Positions 10,484 to 18,238 of a stretch of DNA of 64,000 bases are shown here, piece by piece. How positions within the stretch are numbered: the first letter of the stretch is position 1; every line of letters starts with the position of its first letter. A model generated the notes under the pieces. It was not told where the DNA came from and made no database searches. It was given only the letters and a program-made list of their open reading frames with translations. A program made the translations under genes and the position numbers. The DNA comes from Granulicella rosea (GTDB taxonomy: Bacteria; Acidobacteriota; Terriglobia; Terriglobales; Acidobacteriaceae): assembly GCF_900188085.1 (NCBI RefSeq), contig NZ_FZOU01000005.1, positions 62,001 through 126,000 on the forward strand. Reading direction: 5' to 3'.

Positions 10484-11050
10484 TTAGCGGGTGGAGGCTT
10501 CGTGGTGGAAGCCGCTCCAAAGATGTCCTACCGGGTCGCGTTCGGCGTCGTTGTCGGCCAGTTGGCAGACCATATAGATCTTCACCCGCAGCACATGCCG
10601 CTCGATCTGCACGGGCAACGTCAGGAACTTGCTCTGCGGCGTCCAGATGCCGATGCCCGAGCCGTAGACCACCGTCGGAATGCCGAGCTGCATCTCGCCC
10701 AGCACGCCCTCCAGCCGCGTCTTCATGTTGCCGAAGACGATGTTCGACATCTCGGCGATGCAGTTCAGCGACTCCTCGTCCAGCTCCTCGGGCTCGGCGC
10801 CCAGCAGGCGGCTGGTCAGCAGGCAGGCGAACTCCGGCGTGCATTCCAGCACGCCCGTGCCGCTCCAGTGGCCCACCCAGCTCACCAGGCTTGCGACCAA
10901 CTGGCCGTCTGGCCGCTCGGCCTCCAGCGGCAGCACCGGGCCGATCGAGACCTCCATGCCGGCCATGGTCGAAAACGCCTGATCGAGCGCGGTACACAGT
11001 GTTTCCACCATCAGATCGCGCACCTGCTCTCCGCTCAATGTTGTCTGCAT
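10484..11050 (-). CDS. cheX: CheX/CheC-like CheY-phosphate phosphatase
   Basis: A 188-residue cytoplasmic protein of the CheC/CheX/FliY phosphatase fold. These enzymes dephosphorylate CheY-P and so reset the chemotaxis signal. The catalytic E-x2-N pair is visible (E100 and N103 within CIAEMSNIVFGN), with the conserved Pro 22 residues later (P125). Only one such motif is present, as in CheX, and there is no C-terminal SpoA domain. AGGGG sits seven bases before ATG 11050. A sigma-28 type promoter lies just upstream, and FliN-like and FliM genes flank it, so coupling to the flagellar switch is a good inference. Confidence 0.8.
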   Translation of the reverse strand: MQTTLSGEQVRDLMVETLCTALDQAFSTMAGMEVSIGPVLPLEAERPDGQLVASLVSWVGHWSGTGVLECTPEFACLLTSRLLGAEPEELDEESLNCIAEMSNIVFGNMKTRLEGVLGEMQLGIPTVVYGSGIGIWTPQSKFLTLPVQIERHVLRVKIYMVCQLADNDAERDPVGHLWSGFHHEASTR

Positions 11051-11072
11051 GGCGTATCCCCTGTCCTAAGAC

Positions 11073-11099
11073 CTATCGGCGGCGGCGAGACGGAGTTTA
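11073..11099 (-). promoter_or_regulatory. sigma-28 (FliA) type promoter for cheX-fliN
   Basis: Reading the minus strand, TAAA at 11099-11096 is followed after exactly 15 bases by GCCGATAG at 11080-11073. The sigma-28 consensus is TAAA-N15-GCCGATAA, so only the last -10 base differs. A start site would fall near 11066, about 15 bases before the start codon and just before the AGGGG ribosome site. This is the promoter class used for late flagellar and chemotaxis genes. Confidence 0.75.
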
Positions 11100-11168
11100 A
11101 GAGCCGGCTGAGAAATGTCCGAACCGGCTGGCGACCGACGTGCTCTATCGTCCGTGGGAGACAATCGC

Positions 11169-12122
11169 ATGAGCCAGCCGCAACTCGACCAGAACACCAT
11201 CGACGCCATGTTCAGCCGGGGGGCCAAGTCCGGGGAGATCCTGCCGGTCGACTTCGCCAACCGCAGCTCCATCACGCCGGAGCAGATGCAGGTGCTACTG
11301 AGCCTGAATGCGCAGTTCTCGCAGAGTCTGAGCGTCAACCTGTCGAGCTGGCTGGGCGCGAACATCAAGCTCGCCATGATGTCGGCCGAGCGCTGCATGT
11401 ATCCGTCGATGCTCGACATGCTCGATCTGCCGCAGAGTTACTTCGCGCAGTTGCGCTTCCGCTCGCCGGACGCGCGCGCGCTGGTCTCGCTGGACCTTGC
11501 GCTGGTGGAGCCGGTGGTCCACCTCGGGCTTGGCGGGGCGATCGATTCGGCGCCCACGCAGCCCTCGAACCGCGAGCCGACGCAGATCGATGTCGCCATC
11601 ATGGAGATTCTGCTTGAAAGCATCGCGAACGAGATGAACCGCATGTGGGGTCCGTTCGGGCTGCAGGCCGGGTATGAGGCCCGCGTGCTGCCGTCGAGCG
11701 TGCAGCGCGTCTTTCCGGCGACCGAGTACGTGCTCTGCTTCACCTACGAGATTCAGATCGGCAACACGCAGGGCGTCATGCAGGTCGCGCTTGCGACGGC
11801 CATCGCGTCGATGTTGCTGCGCGGCGTCGGCGGACGCACGACCGATCGCGTGCAGCCCCCGGCCACGCGGCACATGCTGCAGAACCGGCTGGAGCAGATC
11901 GGCTTTCGCACGACGCTGCGCCTGCCCCATTTCAAGGTCAGGGCGTCCGAGATCGTGAACCTGGCGCCGGGCGCGATCCTGCGTTCGAGTCTGCCGCGAA
12001 ACACGCCGGCCATCTTCACGCTGCCCGGCGGCCCCACGTGGGACGCGGCGCCCGCCGTCAGCGACGGGCGCATCGCCGCCAAGCTGCTGAAGCTGCAGAC
12101 GCCGCGCAATCTCCAGGGTTGA
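11169..12122 (+). CDS. fliM: flagellar motor switch protein FliM
   Basis: A 317-residue C-ring protein. The N-terminus MSQPQLDQNTIDAMF matches the CheY-P binding peptide of FliM (pattern L-S-Q-x-E-I-D-A-L). The middle domain runs through about residues 40-230 (MLDMLDLPQSYFAQLRF, VHLGLGGAID, MEILLESIANEMNRMW). A C-terminal SpoA domain includes LRLPHFKVRASEIVNLAPGA. Start 11169 is preferred because GGGAGA lies nine bases before it and the CheY-binding motif begins there; an in-frame start at 11115 lacks both. It is transcribed away from cheX-fliN, with 118 bases between. Only four bases separate its stop from the stop of the convergent copC gene. No other flagellar genes are in the window. Confidence 0.85.
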   Translation: MSQPQLDQNTIDAMFSRGAKSGEILPVDFANRSSITPEQMQVLLSLNAQFSQSLSVNLSSWLGANIKLAMMSAERCMYPSMLDMLDLPQSYFAQLRFRSPDARALVSLDLALVEPVVHLGLGGAIDSAPTQPSNREPTQIDVAIMEILLESIANEMNRMWGPFGLQAGYEARVLPSSVQRVFPATEYVLCFTYEIQIGNTQGVMQVALATAIASMLLRGVGGRTTDRVQPPATRHMLQNRLEQIGFRTTLRLPHFKVRASEIVNLAPGAILRSSLPRNTPAIFTLPGGPTWDAAPAVSDGRIAAKLLKLQTPRNLQG

Positions 12123-12126
12123 GGCG

Positions 12127-12495
12127 CTACTGGATGGTGAACTTGTACGAGCCGGTCATGCGGTGGCTGTCGACGGAGACGGCCACCCAGTCGACGGTGT
12201 AGACGCCTGCGGGCAGCTTGGGCAGGGCGAGCGTCATCAGCTTGGCGTCGCCGGCGGCCACGGCCGACTGCGCGATATTGACGACGTGCCCGGTGGCGTT
12301 CGAGAGGGTGATGGAGCTGAACTTCGGTTCCAGGTCGCCGCTGAAGTGCATGGCGATCTCGGTCGGGGCGGCGACGGTGGAGTCGGCCGCGGGCGTCATG
12401 CTGACGGGGTGCGAGTGGGCGAAGGCCGGGACGGCCAGCAGAAGGGCGCAGAGAAGAGCGAGGGTCAGGCCGGTGAACTTCAGAAGTTTGCGCAT
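12127..12495 (-). CDS. copC: CopC-domain periplasmic copper-binding protein
   Basis: A 122-residue exported protein. A signal peptide (TLALLCALLLAVPAFA) is cut before H27, giving a mature N-terminus HSHPVSM. CopC proteins bind Cu(II) through an N-terminal His brace; the partner motif D-x-H is present near the C-terminus (D109, H111 in VSVDSHRMTGSYKF). The body is the usual Ig-like barrel (FSGDLEPKFSSITL, LPAGVYTVDWVAVS). AAAGGAT precedes the start. It is the last gene of a minus-strand cluster with a PepSY permease and a TonB receptor. It probably holds copper in the periplasm for delivery or detoxification. Confidence 0.88.
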   Translation of the reverse strand: MRKLLKFTGLTLALLCALLLAVPAFAHSHPVSMTPAADSTVAAPTEIAMHFSGDLEPKFSSITLSNATGHVVNIAQSAVAAGDAKLMTLALPKLPAGVYTVDWVAVSVDSHRMTGSYKFTIQ

Positions 12496-12529
12496 GTTGG
12501 TGATCCTTTCAGGTTGTGAGGTTGGAGGG

Positions 12530-13945
12530 TCAGGCGGGGCTCAGGCCCAGCCAGCGGCTGGCGGGAGGAATTCTGCGCAGGACGAGGCGTTCGGTGACGA
12601 GCACCAGTAACAGCGACCCGCCCAGCATGGGGAGATAGACGCCGAAGACGACGGCGAGCAGCGCCAGCGTCCAGGAGAAGCGAGGCTTGCGCGTGGGTAA
12701 GGGCGCGCCGAGCAGGCCGGTGGCGCGGCGCCTCCACCACAACACCACGGCGCTGACGCTGATGAGCACCAGGCCGATGGCGGTGAAGAGGCCGAGCAAC
12801 TGGTTGGCCAGGCCGAAGAGCTGGCCTTCATGCGCGGCGATGCCGGTTCCGGAGATGCGGTCGATGAGGCCTCGCTGGCTGAAATTTTGTCGATTTGTAA
12901 CCTTCGCGGTCGTCGGGTTGAGCGTGAGAGTTGTACGCAGCCGGCGGTTCTGCGCATCGGACTTCGCCGTCCAGGCTCCACCGGGCTTCTTCGGCGGCGA
13001 GAGCAGCACAGGGTAGGCGAGGCCAAGCGGCGCGATGGTGGCGACGAGGCGGTCGAGCGGTTCGAAGGCGACAGCCGGATCGAGCAGACTCTTGCCCTCG
13101 GCCATGTGGCCCATGTGGGCGGCGTGTTCGTCGGCGGACATATTGCTCATGTCCATGCCGGGCATGTTCATCGCTTCGCGCGCCGCCAGCTCCGAGCTGC
13201 GGCCGGTGGTCCAATCCTGCTGGACAGGCGCGTGCGCGGCGATGGTGCGAACCTTCTTCAGATAACCGCCCCAGCTCTTCGCCCAGGGCAGGCCGGTGAA
13301 GAGCAGAAAGAGCGCGAAGGCGGAGATCCAGATGCCGGTGACGGCGTGGAGGTCGCGCCAGAAGATGCGCTGCCCCTGCCGCATGCGGATATACAGGATG
13401 CCCGCGAGCCGCGTGGCCTGTCGAGGCCACCACAGATACAGGCCGGTGACGACCATGACGATCGCCCACGACGCCGCGAGTTCGACCAGCATGGAGCCCC
13501 GGTCGCCCATCATCAGCTCGCCGTGCAGGCGTTGCACGATCTTCATGGGACGGTCGTCTTCGCTGACGACATGGAGGATCTGTAACGTCTGCGGTTGCAC
13601 ATAGACGCGGTACTCGGCGCGGCCCTTGCCGACGATGACGCGAACGGCGTTATCGGGCGCGGTGGGCAACTCGTAGAAGTGCAGACTGGAGCCGGGTACG
13701 GCGGCGAGCGCGGCCTGCACCTGCGCGTCCGCCGTGGCGTGCGGGCCGGTGATGTTCAGGTGGTCGTAGGGGCGGTCGAGCAGGCGTTCGATCTGCGGCT
13801 TGAAGAGGAAGATGGAGCCGGTGATCGAGAGCCAGATGACGAACGGGATGCAGAAGAGTCCGGCGTAGAAGTGCCAGCGCCAGATGGTGCGGTAGTTCAG
13901 CCAGCCTTGCGCGACCGGCGTGGGGGATACGGTGGATGTGGCCAT
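12530..13945 (-). CDS. PepSY-associated TM permease with Met/His-rich loop
   Basis: A 471-residue inner-membrane protein of the PepSY_TM (PiuB-like) family. After WRWHFYAGLFCIPFVIWL (first helix) comes a periplasmic PepSY segment, then two central helices (WAIVMVVTGLYLWWPR; GIWISAFALFLLFTGLPW), a second periplasmic part, and C-terminal helices (IGLVLISVSAVVLWW, LALLAVVFGVYLPML). A loop after the third helix is unusually rich in Met and His: MNMPGMDMSNM followed by HAAHMGHM. This suggests copper or another soft metal. Family members sit with TonB receptors and are linked to iron or copper uptake, possibly reducing the metal. ATG 13945 has AGGAG upstream. The gap to copC is 34 bases. Confidence 0.85.
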   Translation of the reverse strand: MATSTVSPTPVAQGWLNYRTIWRWHFYAGLFCIPFVIWLSITGSIFLFKPQIERLLDRPYDHLNITGPHATADAQVQAALAAVPGSSLHFYELPTAPDNAVRVIVGKGRAEYRVYVQPQTLQILHVVSEDDRPMKIVQRLHGELMMGDRGSMLVELAASWAIVMVVTGLYLWWPRQATRLAGILYIRMRQGQRIFWRDLHAVTGIWISAFALFLLFTGLPWAKSWGGYLKKVRTIAAHAPVQQDWTTGRSSELAAREAMNMPGMDMSNMSADEHAAHMGHMAEGKSLLDPAVAFEPLDRLVATIAPLGLAYPVLLSPPKKPGGAWTAKSDAQNRRLRTTLTLNPTTAKVTNRQNFSQRGLIDRISGTGIAAHEGQLFGLANQLLGLFTAIGLVLISVSAVVLWWRRRATGLLGAPLPTRKPRFSWTLALLAVVFGVYLPMLGGSLLLVLVTERLVLRRIPPASRWLGLSPA

Positions 13946-13988
13946 GTGGCTTGCTCCTGGCTTCGGTGACGGTAAGTGCAAAGGCAAA

Positions 13989-14051
13989 GGCCAATACAGG
14001 GGTCCTTCGCTGCGCTCAGGATGACGTGCGTTTGTGGCAGGTCATCCTGAG
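13989..14051. repeat. dispersed intergenic palindromic repeat, family A
   Basis: A copy of the GGCCAATAC...GGGGTCCTTCGC...CTCAGGATGAC unit ends at 14025, and an inverted partial copy starts at 14041 (GTCATCCTGAG). It occupies the gap between the TonB receptor and the PepSY gene. Related copies are near 17675, 19011, 19192, 32287 and 32374. Confidence 0.8.
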
Positions 14052-14072
14052 CCCTGAACCCTGAGTCCTGCT

Positions 14073-17066
14073 TTAGAAGCTGAGCTTCGCGGCGAACTCG
14101 ATGCTGCGCGGGTCGCCTGCGGCCGTCGGGGTTCCGAAGGTGGAGGCGGGTGCGGTGGGGTAGGTTCCCGTGCCGAAGGTTCCGGTCGGAAAGAGGTCGT
14201 TGCGATGGTTGAGCGCGTTGAAGGCCTCGGCGATGCCTTGCAGCCTGAAGCGCTCGCCGATGGGGAAGGTGCGGCTGAGGCGGGTGTTCATGGTGAAGCT
14301 GCTGAAGCCCACGCCGGCGTTGCGTCCGATCATCGTGCCCGGCGCTGCGTTGGCGCAGGTGTTGGTTGCGTTGGGGGTCAGGGTATAGCCGGGCAGGCAG
14401 GGGCGCAGGCCGGTGGTCTGGATCGAGTTCTGGCCGGTGGTGATATTGAACGGAAAGGGCGAGTAGTAGGTGAGCACGTCGCTGAGCAGCCAGCCGTGCG
14501 TGATGTGGTCGAGCCGCGATCCGGCGCGCTCAAGAGAGCTATGCAGGGTGGCGTCGAAGACGACGCGGTGGCGCTGGTCGTCGTCCGAAAGGGAGCGGTC
14601 TTCGCGGAAGTTGTAGTTGTTCACCGGCGAGGAGAAGAAGAACTCGCTGACGTCGTCGATCGCCTTGGACCAGGTGTAGGAGATGCGGTAGCTGCCGTAC
14701 TTCACCGGCCGCTGGACGTAGGAGACGGTGAGCGCGTCGTAGTAAGAGTCGGCGCCGGGGTAGTACTGCTTGTTGTTGCCGTAGTTGGGGTTGGGGCGGC
14801 AGAGGTTGATGGGGTCGACGACGGGATAGAGCGGGCCGGTCTTCGGCTGGGTGGCGTAGCAGGTGGGCGTATTGAGGTTGATGTCGAGGAGGATGTCGAG
14901 GCCGCGCAGGTGCTGGTAGCTGATGGCGAGGTTGCTGGTCCGGGTGATCTGCTGATCCACTTCGAGGCTGCTCTGCTCCGAATAGGCATTCTTCATGTTG
15001 GGGTCCATGGTGCTGAGGTTCAGGCGCAGCGTGGACGGCAGGTTGAGTGCGGTATAGCCGGTGGTGATGGCGGGGAAGATCGGCGCGCCGGTCTGGCCGT
15101 AGGAGAGCGAGAGACTCCCCAGGGTGTTGGCCGTGATGGCGGTGGTGTTCTGGTCGGATTCGAGCGCATTCGAGAGCGCGCGCAGTGGAACCCGGTCGTA
15201 GAAGAGGCCGAAGCTGCCGCGAATCACCGTTCCGCGGTTCTTGTACGGAGAGTAGGCGAAGCCGATCCGCGGCGAGATGTTGTTCGTATCGGTCGATACG
15301 GCCTTCAGCCATTGCAGGTCGTAGCGCACGCCGGCGTTGATGGTCAGTTTGGAGGTCGCCTTCCACTCATCCTGCACGTACAGGCCGAAGTTGGGGTTGG
15401 TCTGCGGCACGACGAAGTTGCCGAAGGTCTGGGCGAAGGTGGTGTAGACGCCGGAGTAGAAGCTGCTCGTGCAATAGGAGCCGCTGTATCCCGCGTACGC
15501 TTCGGACGCTTTGTCGAAGAGGCAGCCAAAGGTATAGCTGCCTCGGTTGGACATGGGGAAGGTGATCTTCAGATCGTTGAAGAGGAAGTCCACGCCGACC
15601 CGGAGAGAGTGGGCGCCGACCTGATGGGAGAGATTGTCGACGACCTCGTAGAGCCGGTCGTACCGGCCGGTGGGCGAACCGGAGAGTGTGCCGAATGAGG
15701 CTGAACCGGAGATGCTGACTGCTGGACCGACGGTGTCGGTTGGCGGAGCGAGCAGGTTGGAGTTGGTGAACTGGCCGCGGGTCTCGTTGACGGTGCGCGG
15801 GTCGATGGTGAAGACGTTGCTGACGGCGACCGTCTGATCGAGGTCGGTAAGGTTCGCGCCAGCCGAGGTGTAGCTGGTGCCGGCGACGCCGCGCGAGTTC
15901 ACGCTGGAGACATGGTAGAGGCTATAGCGAAGGCTGAGCTGATCGCGCTGGTTGACCTGATGATCGGCCTTGACGAAGAAATTCTCCTGACGAACGGGGT
16001 TGGGATAGACGGTGAAGCTGGAGGGTGCGATGTTGAGCGACTGGCCGGGATACTTGTCGGCTGCGAGGATCGCATCGATGGCCGCGGCGTCGGCGGCTTT
16101 GATGCTGATGGTGCCGGTCTGGTTGAGCTGGCGGTGCTCGTAGTTGGCGAAGTAGAAGGTGCGATCTCTGACAATCGGGCCGCCGAGCGACGCGCCGGAC
16201 TGCGTCTGCGTATAGGGCAGTTGCAGGTGCGAGTACGGGTTGTAGGCGTTGAGCTGCTTATCGCGGAGGTAGCCGTAGACGTCGCCGTGAATCTGGTTGC
16301 CGCCGCTCTTCGAGACGAAGTTGATGTATCCGCCGAGGGCGCGTCCAAACTCGGCCTGTCCGCCGGAGGTGACGACCTGCATCTCGCGCACCACATCGAG
16401 GCCGAAGGAGGTCTGGACGAGGCCGGCGGCGTCGTCGTTGGCCGAGAGGCCGTCGACGATGAAGGAGTTGGAGAAGTTGTGCTGGCTCGATACGGAGATG
16501 CCCTGGCCGGAGACGGCGGAGGTCTCGGCGAAGAGCTGGTTGGCGGCGGTATTGGTCGGGGAGACGCCAGGCACGAGCAGGGCGAGATCGAGGAAGTTGC
16601 GCCCGTTGTAGGGCAGGTTCGCGACCTCGTTCTGGCTGATCGTGTCGGCGATCTGGCTGCGGTCGGTCTCGATGATCGGGGCTTCGGCGTTGACGTTGAC
16701 GGCCTGCGTCGCGCCTCCTACGGCCAGCTTCACGGGCAGATCGAACGCTGCCCCGATGGTCAGGGTGAGGTTCTGTTTTACATCGCCGAATCCGTCTGCG
16801 TGAACGACGACCTGATACTGGCCGACCTGCAGATAGGGGAAATGGAAGCGACCGGCGGTGTCGGTCGTCGCCTTGAAGCTGACGCCGGTTGAGCTGGCGG
16901 TGGCCGTAACGGCGGCGTTGCGGACCATGGCGCCGGTCGGATCGGTCACGCGACCGTTCAGCGAGGCGTTGTTGATGGTCTCCTGCGCCGACAGGGTAAG
17001 GGCTGCGGTGGTGCAGAGCAGCAGGGCAAGGGCAGAGCTTCTGGAGGTATAGCAGGACTTCAGCAC
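14073..17066 (-). CDS. TonB-dependent receptor with carboxypeptidase-regulatory N-domain (metal cluster)
   Basis: A 997-residue outer-membrane transporter. The signal peptide (SALALLLCTTAALTLSA) is followed by a carboxypeptidase-regulatory/Cna-B-like domain (NGRVTDPTGAMVRNAAV, about residues 35-115), then a plug (PIIETDRSQIADTISQNEV, LPYNGRNFLDLALLVPGV). The long barrel ends in the aromatic terminus AAKLSF. A GTG start at 17066 is chosen because AGGAGAG lies six bases upstream; the ATG at 17090 has no ribosome site. Receptors of this build in Acidobacteria carry diverse substrates. Here PepSY, CopC and two Cys/His-rich small proteins lie in the same direction, so a metal substrate, most likely copper, is inferred rather than shown. 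Confidence 0.88.
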   Translation of the reverse strand: MLKSCYTSRSSALALLLCTTAALTLSAQETINNASLNGRVTDPTGAMVRNAAVTATASSTGVSFKATTDTAGRFHFPYLQVGQYQVVVHADGFGDVKQNLTLTIGAAFDLPVKLAVGGATQAVNVNAEAPIIETDRSQIADTISQNEVANLPYNGRNFLDLALLVPGVSPTNTAANQLFAETSAVSGQGISVSSQHNFSNSFIVDGLSANDDAAGLVQTSFGLDVVREMQVVTSGGQAEFGRALGGYINFVSKSGGNQIHGDVYGYLRDKQLNAYNPYSHLQLPYTQTQSGASLGGPIVRDRTFYFANYEHRQLNQTGTISIKAADAAAIDAILAADKYPGQSLNIAPSSFTVYPNPVRQENFFVKADHQVNQRDQLSLRYSLYHVSSVNSRGVAGTSYTSAGANLTDLDQTVAVSNVFTIDPRTVNETRGQFTNSNLLAPPTDTVGPAVSISGSASFGTLSGSPTGRYDRLYEVVDNLSHQVGAHSLRVGVDFLFNDLKITFPMSNRGSYTFGCLFDKASEAYAGYSGSYCTSSFYSGVYTTFAQTFGNFVVPQTNPNFGLYVQDEWKATSKLTINAGVRYDLQWLKAVSTDTNNISPRIGFAYSPYKNRGTVIRGSFGLFYDRVPLRALSNALESDQNTTAITANTLGSLSLSYGQTGAPIFPAITTGYTALNLPSTLRLNLSTMDPNMKNAYSEQSSLEVDQQITRTSNLAISYQHLRGLDILLDINLNTPTCYATQPKTGPLYPVVDPINLCRPNPNYGNNKQYYPGADSYYDALTVSYVQRPVKYGSYRISYTWSKAIDDVSEFFFSSPVNNYNFREDRSLSDDDQRHRVVFDATLHSSLERAGSRLDHITHGWLLSDVLTYYSPFPFNITTGQNSIQTTGLRPCLPGYTLTPNATNTCANAAPGTMIGRNAGVGFSSFTMNTRLSRTFPIGERFRLQGIAEAFNALNHRNDLFPTGTFGTGTYPTAPASTFGTPTAAGDPRSIEFAAKLSF

Positions 17067-17130
17067 GTTGGACTCTCCTGGGTTCGGCATGGCGTGTGGC
17101 CGATGCGGAGCTCATTGCGATACGGAGTTT

Positions 17131-17571
17131 CTAGCGGAGCGTGCTGAAGGTGGGTGGTCCGCGCTTGGGGTTCGCGGCGGTGCTGACTTGCTCTCTCGCT
17201 TCGCAGGAGAGGCGGCGCATGGCTTGCGCCGTGGCCGCGGGCGCCTGGAAGGCGCGGGCTTCGGTAAGCGCCGCGGCAGCGTCGAGCAGGACGCTTGCCC
17301 CTGAGGCTGGCGTGCAGGGGCACTTCTCATGCAGCGACGCCGGCGCGAAGGCGGGTGCTTCGCTCGCCTGCATCGCTTCGTTGCTGCGCATGGCCTCGCC
17401 CGCGCAGTGATGCGCGCCGTGGATGCGGCAGCAGGCGGGCAGCGATGCGGCGCGATCCGGCTCCGCCTGCGCGAACGGCGCGGCGGCGAGCAAAGCCCAG
17501 AGCGTGAGCAGCAGCACCGAGCTGATGCGCCACACCCAGTGCATCCGGGTTTTCGGATCGCTGAGAGTCAT
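17131..17571 (-). CDS. small exported Cys/His protein with CCRxxGxHHC motif (copy 1)
   Basis: A 146-residue protein of no family I can name. A signal peptide or anchor (WRISSVLLLTLWALLAAAPFAQA) is followed by PACCRIHGAHHC, then CPCTPAS, an Ala-rich stretch, and a C-terminus KRGPPTFSTLR. Four Cys and three His within about 55 residues suggest a metal-binding periplasmic protein. The second copy at 17720-18115 shares the same order of motifs. The gene ends 64 bases before the TonB receptor start, so co-transcription is likely. Its position recalls DUF2946 proteins, which lie next to copper-type TonB receptors in proteobacteria, but sequence identity to that family is not claimed. The start is uncertain; Met at 17544 is an alternative. 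Confidence 0.7.
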   Translation of the reverse strand: MTLSDPKTRMHWVWRISSVLLLTLWALLAAAPFAQAEPDRAASLPACCRIHGAHHCAGEAMRSNEAMQASEAPAFAPASLHEKCPCTPASGASVLLDAAAALTEARAFQAPAATAQAMRRLSCEAREQVSTAANPKRGPPTFSTLR

Positions 17572-17597
17572 GGGAACTGAGAGACGGTCTTGCTGTA

Positions 17598-17700
17598 GGG
17601 CACGGCTTCAGCCGGGCCATGAATGCCGTGCAGGTAAGGTTCCGGGGAATAAACCCTCGGCGATCCTGAGACGCGGGTCCTTCGCTGCGCTCAGGATGAC
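17598..17700. repeat. two dispersed repeat fragments, families B and A
   Basis: Positions 17598-17620 hold a degenerate copy of the GGGCACGGCTTCAGCCG element seen intact at 30446. Positions 17675-17700 hold GGGTCCTTCGC...CTCAGGATGAC of family A. Together they fill most of the 148-base gap between the two CCRxxGxHHC genes. Confidence 0.7.
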
Positions 17701-17719
17701 GGACTTAAATTGACGGGAA

Positions 17720-18115
17720 TTAGAGAGACAGGGCTGGCGGCCCGCGCTTCCGGCGTGCGCGGTCGAGCGCGATGCGCCGGCGCGACTCCGTCTGGGCGTG
17801 GACGGCGGGGTGGCTGACCAGCTCCGCGAAGATTGCGGCGGAAGCACCCGGGACAAGCATCTGACGGCCTGTCGCAACCACCGAGGCCGGTGCGTACGGG
17901 CAGCGTTCCAGCGGCGCACGAAGGCCAGCGCCTGGATTGGCGGAGGTCTCGGGCGACATGCAGTGATGCGCTCCGCCACGGCGGCAGCAGGCGTGGGTAG
18001 CGGCTTCGAGCGGCGCATCCTGAGCCAGCGCAAGCAGCGGCGCCGCCAGCGGCAGGCCGAAGAGCAGCAGCACAAGGATGGAGAGGATGCGCTTCACGTT
18101 AGTTATGGGTATCAC
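17720..18115 (-). CDS. small exported Cys/His protein with CCRxxGxHHC motif (copy 2)
   Basis: A 131-residue protein. The hydrophobic N-terminus (ILSILVLLLFGLPLAAPLLALAQ) is a likely signal peptide. The mature part has HACCRRGGAHHCMSP, then CPYAPAS and a C-terminus RRKRGPPALSL. These three blocks align in order with the first copy, but the second Cys of the CPC block is Tyr here, so metal ligands differ. Start is GTG 18115 with GGAG immediately before it; a GTG at 18097 is an alternative. It is the most upstream gene of the five-gene cluster on this strand. The function is unknown; a copper chaperone or sensor role is inferred from context only. Confidence 0.68.
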   Translation of the reverse strand: MIPITNVKRILSILVLLLFGLPLAAPLLALAQDAPLEAATHACCRRGGAHHCMSPETSANPGAGLRAPLERCPYAPASVVATGRQMLVPGASAAIFAELVSHPAVHAQTESRRRIALDRARRKRGPPALSL

Positions 18116-18238
18116 ACTCCGGCGCGCGGCTGCAAAGGGAATCGGTTGCGTCTATGGCGGCCATCGGCGCGCACGGCGGTAATGTCCCGTCCGGCGAAGA
18201 GGTGTCAGGCGCGGTCCGCCCCGGACGATAAGGTGAGG

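Noticed and set aside
11098..11125. A second sigma-28 promoter on the plus strand for fliM (TAAG...TCCGAACC).
   Set aside because: Both boxes are poor matches and the spacing needs adjustment, unlike the minus-strand promoter.
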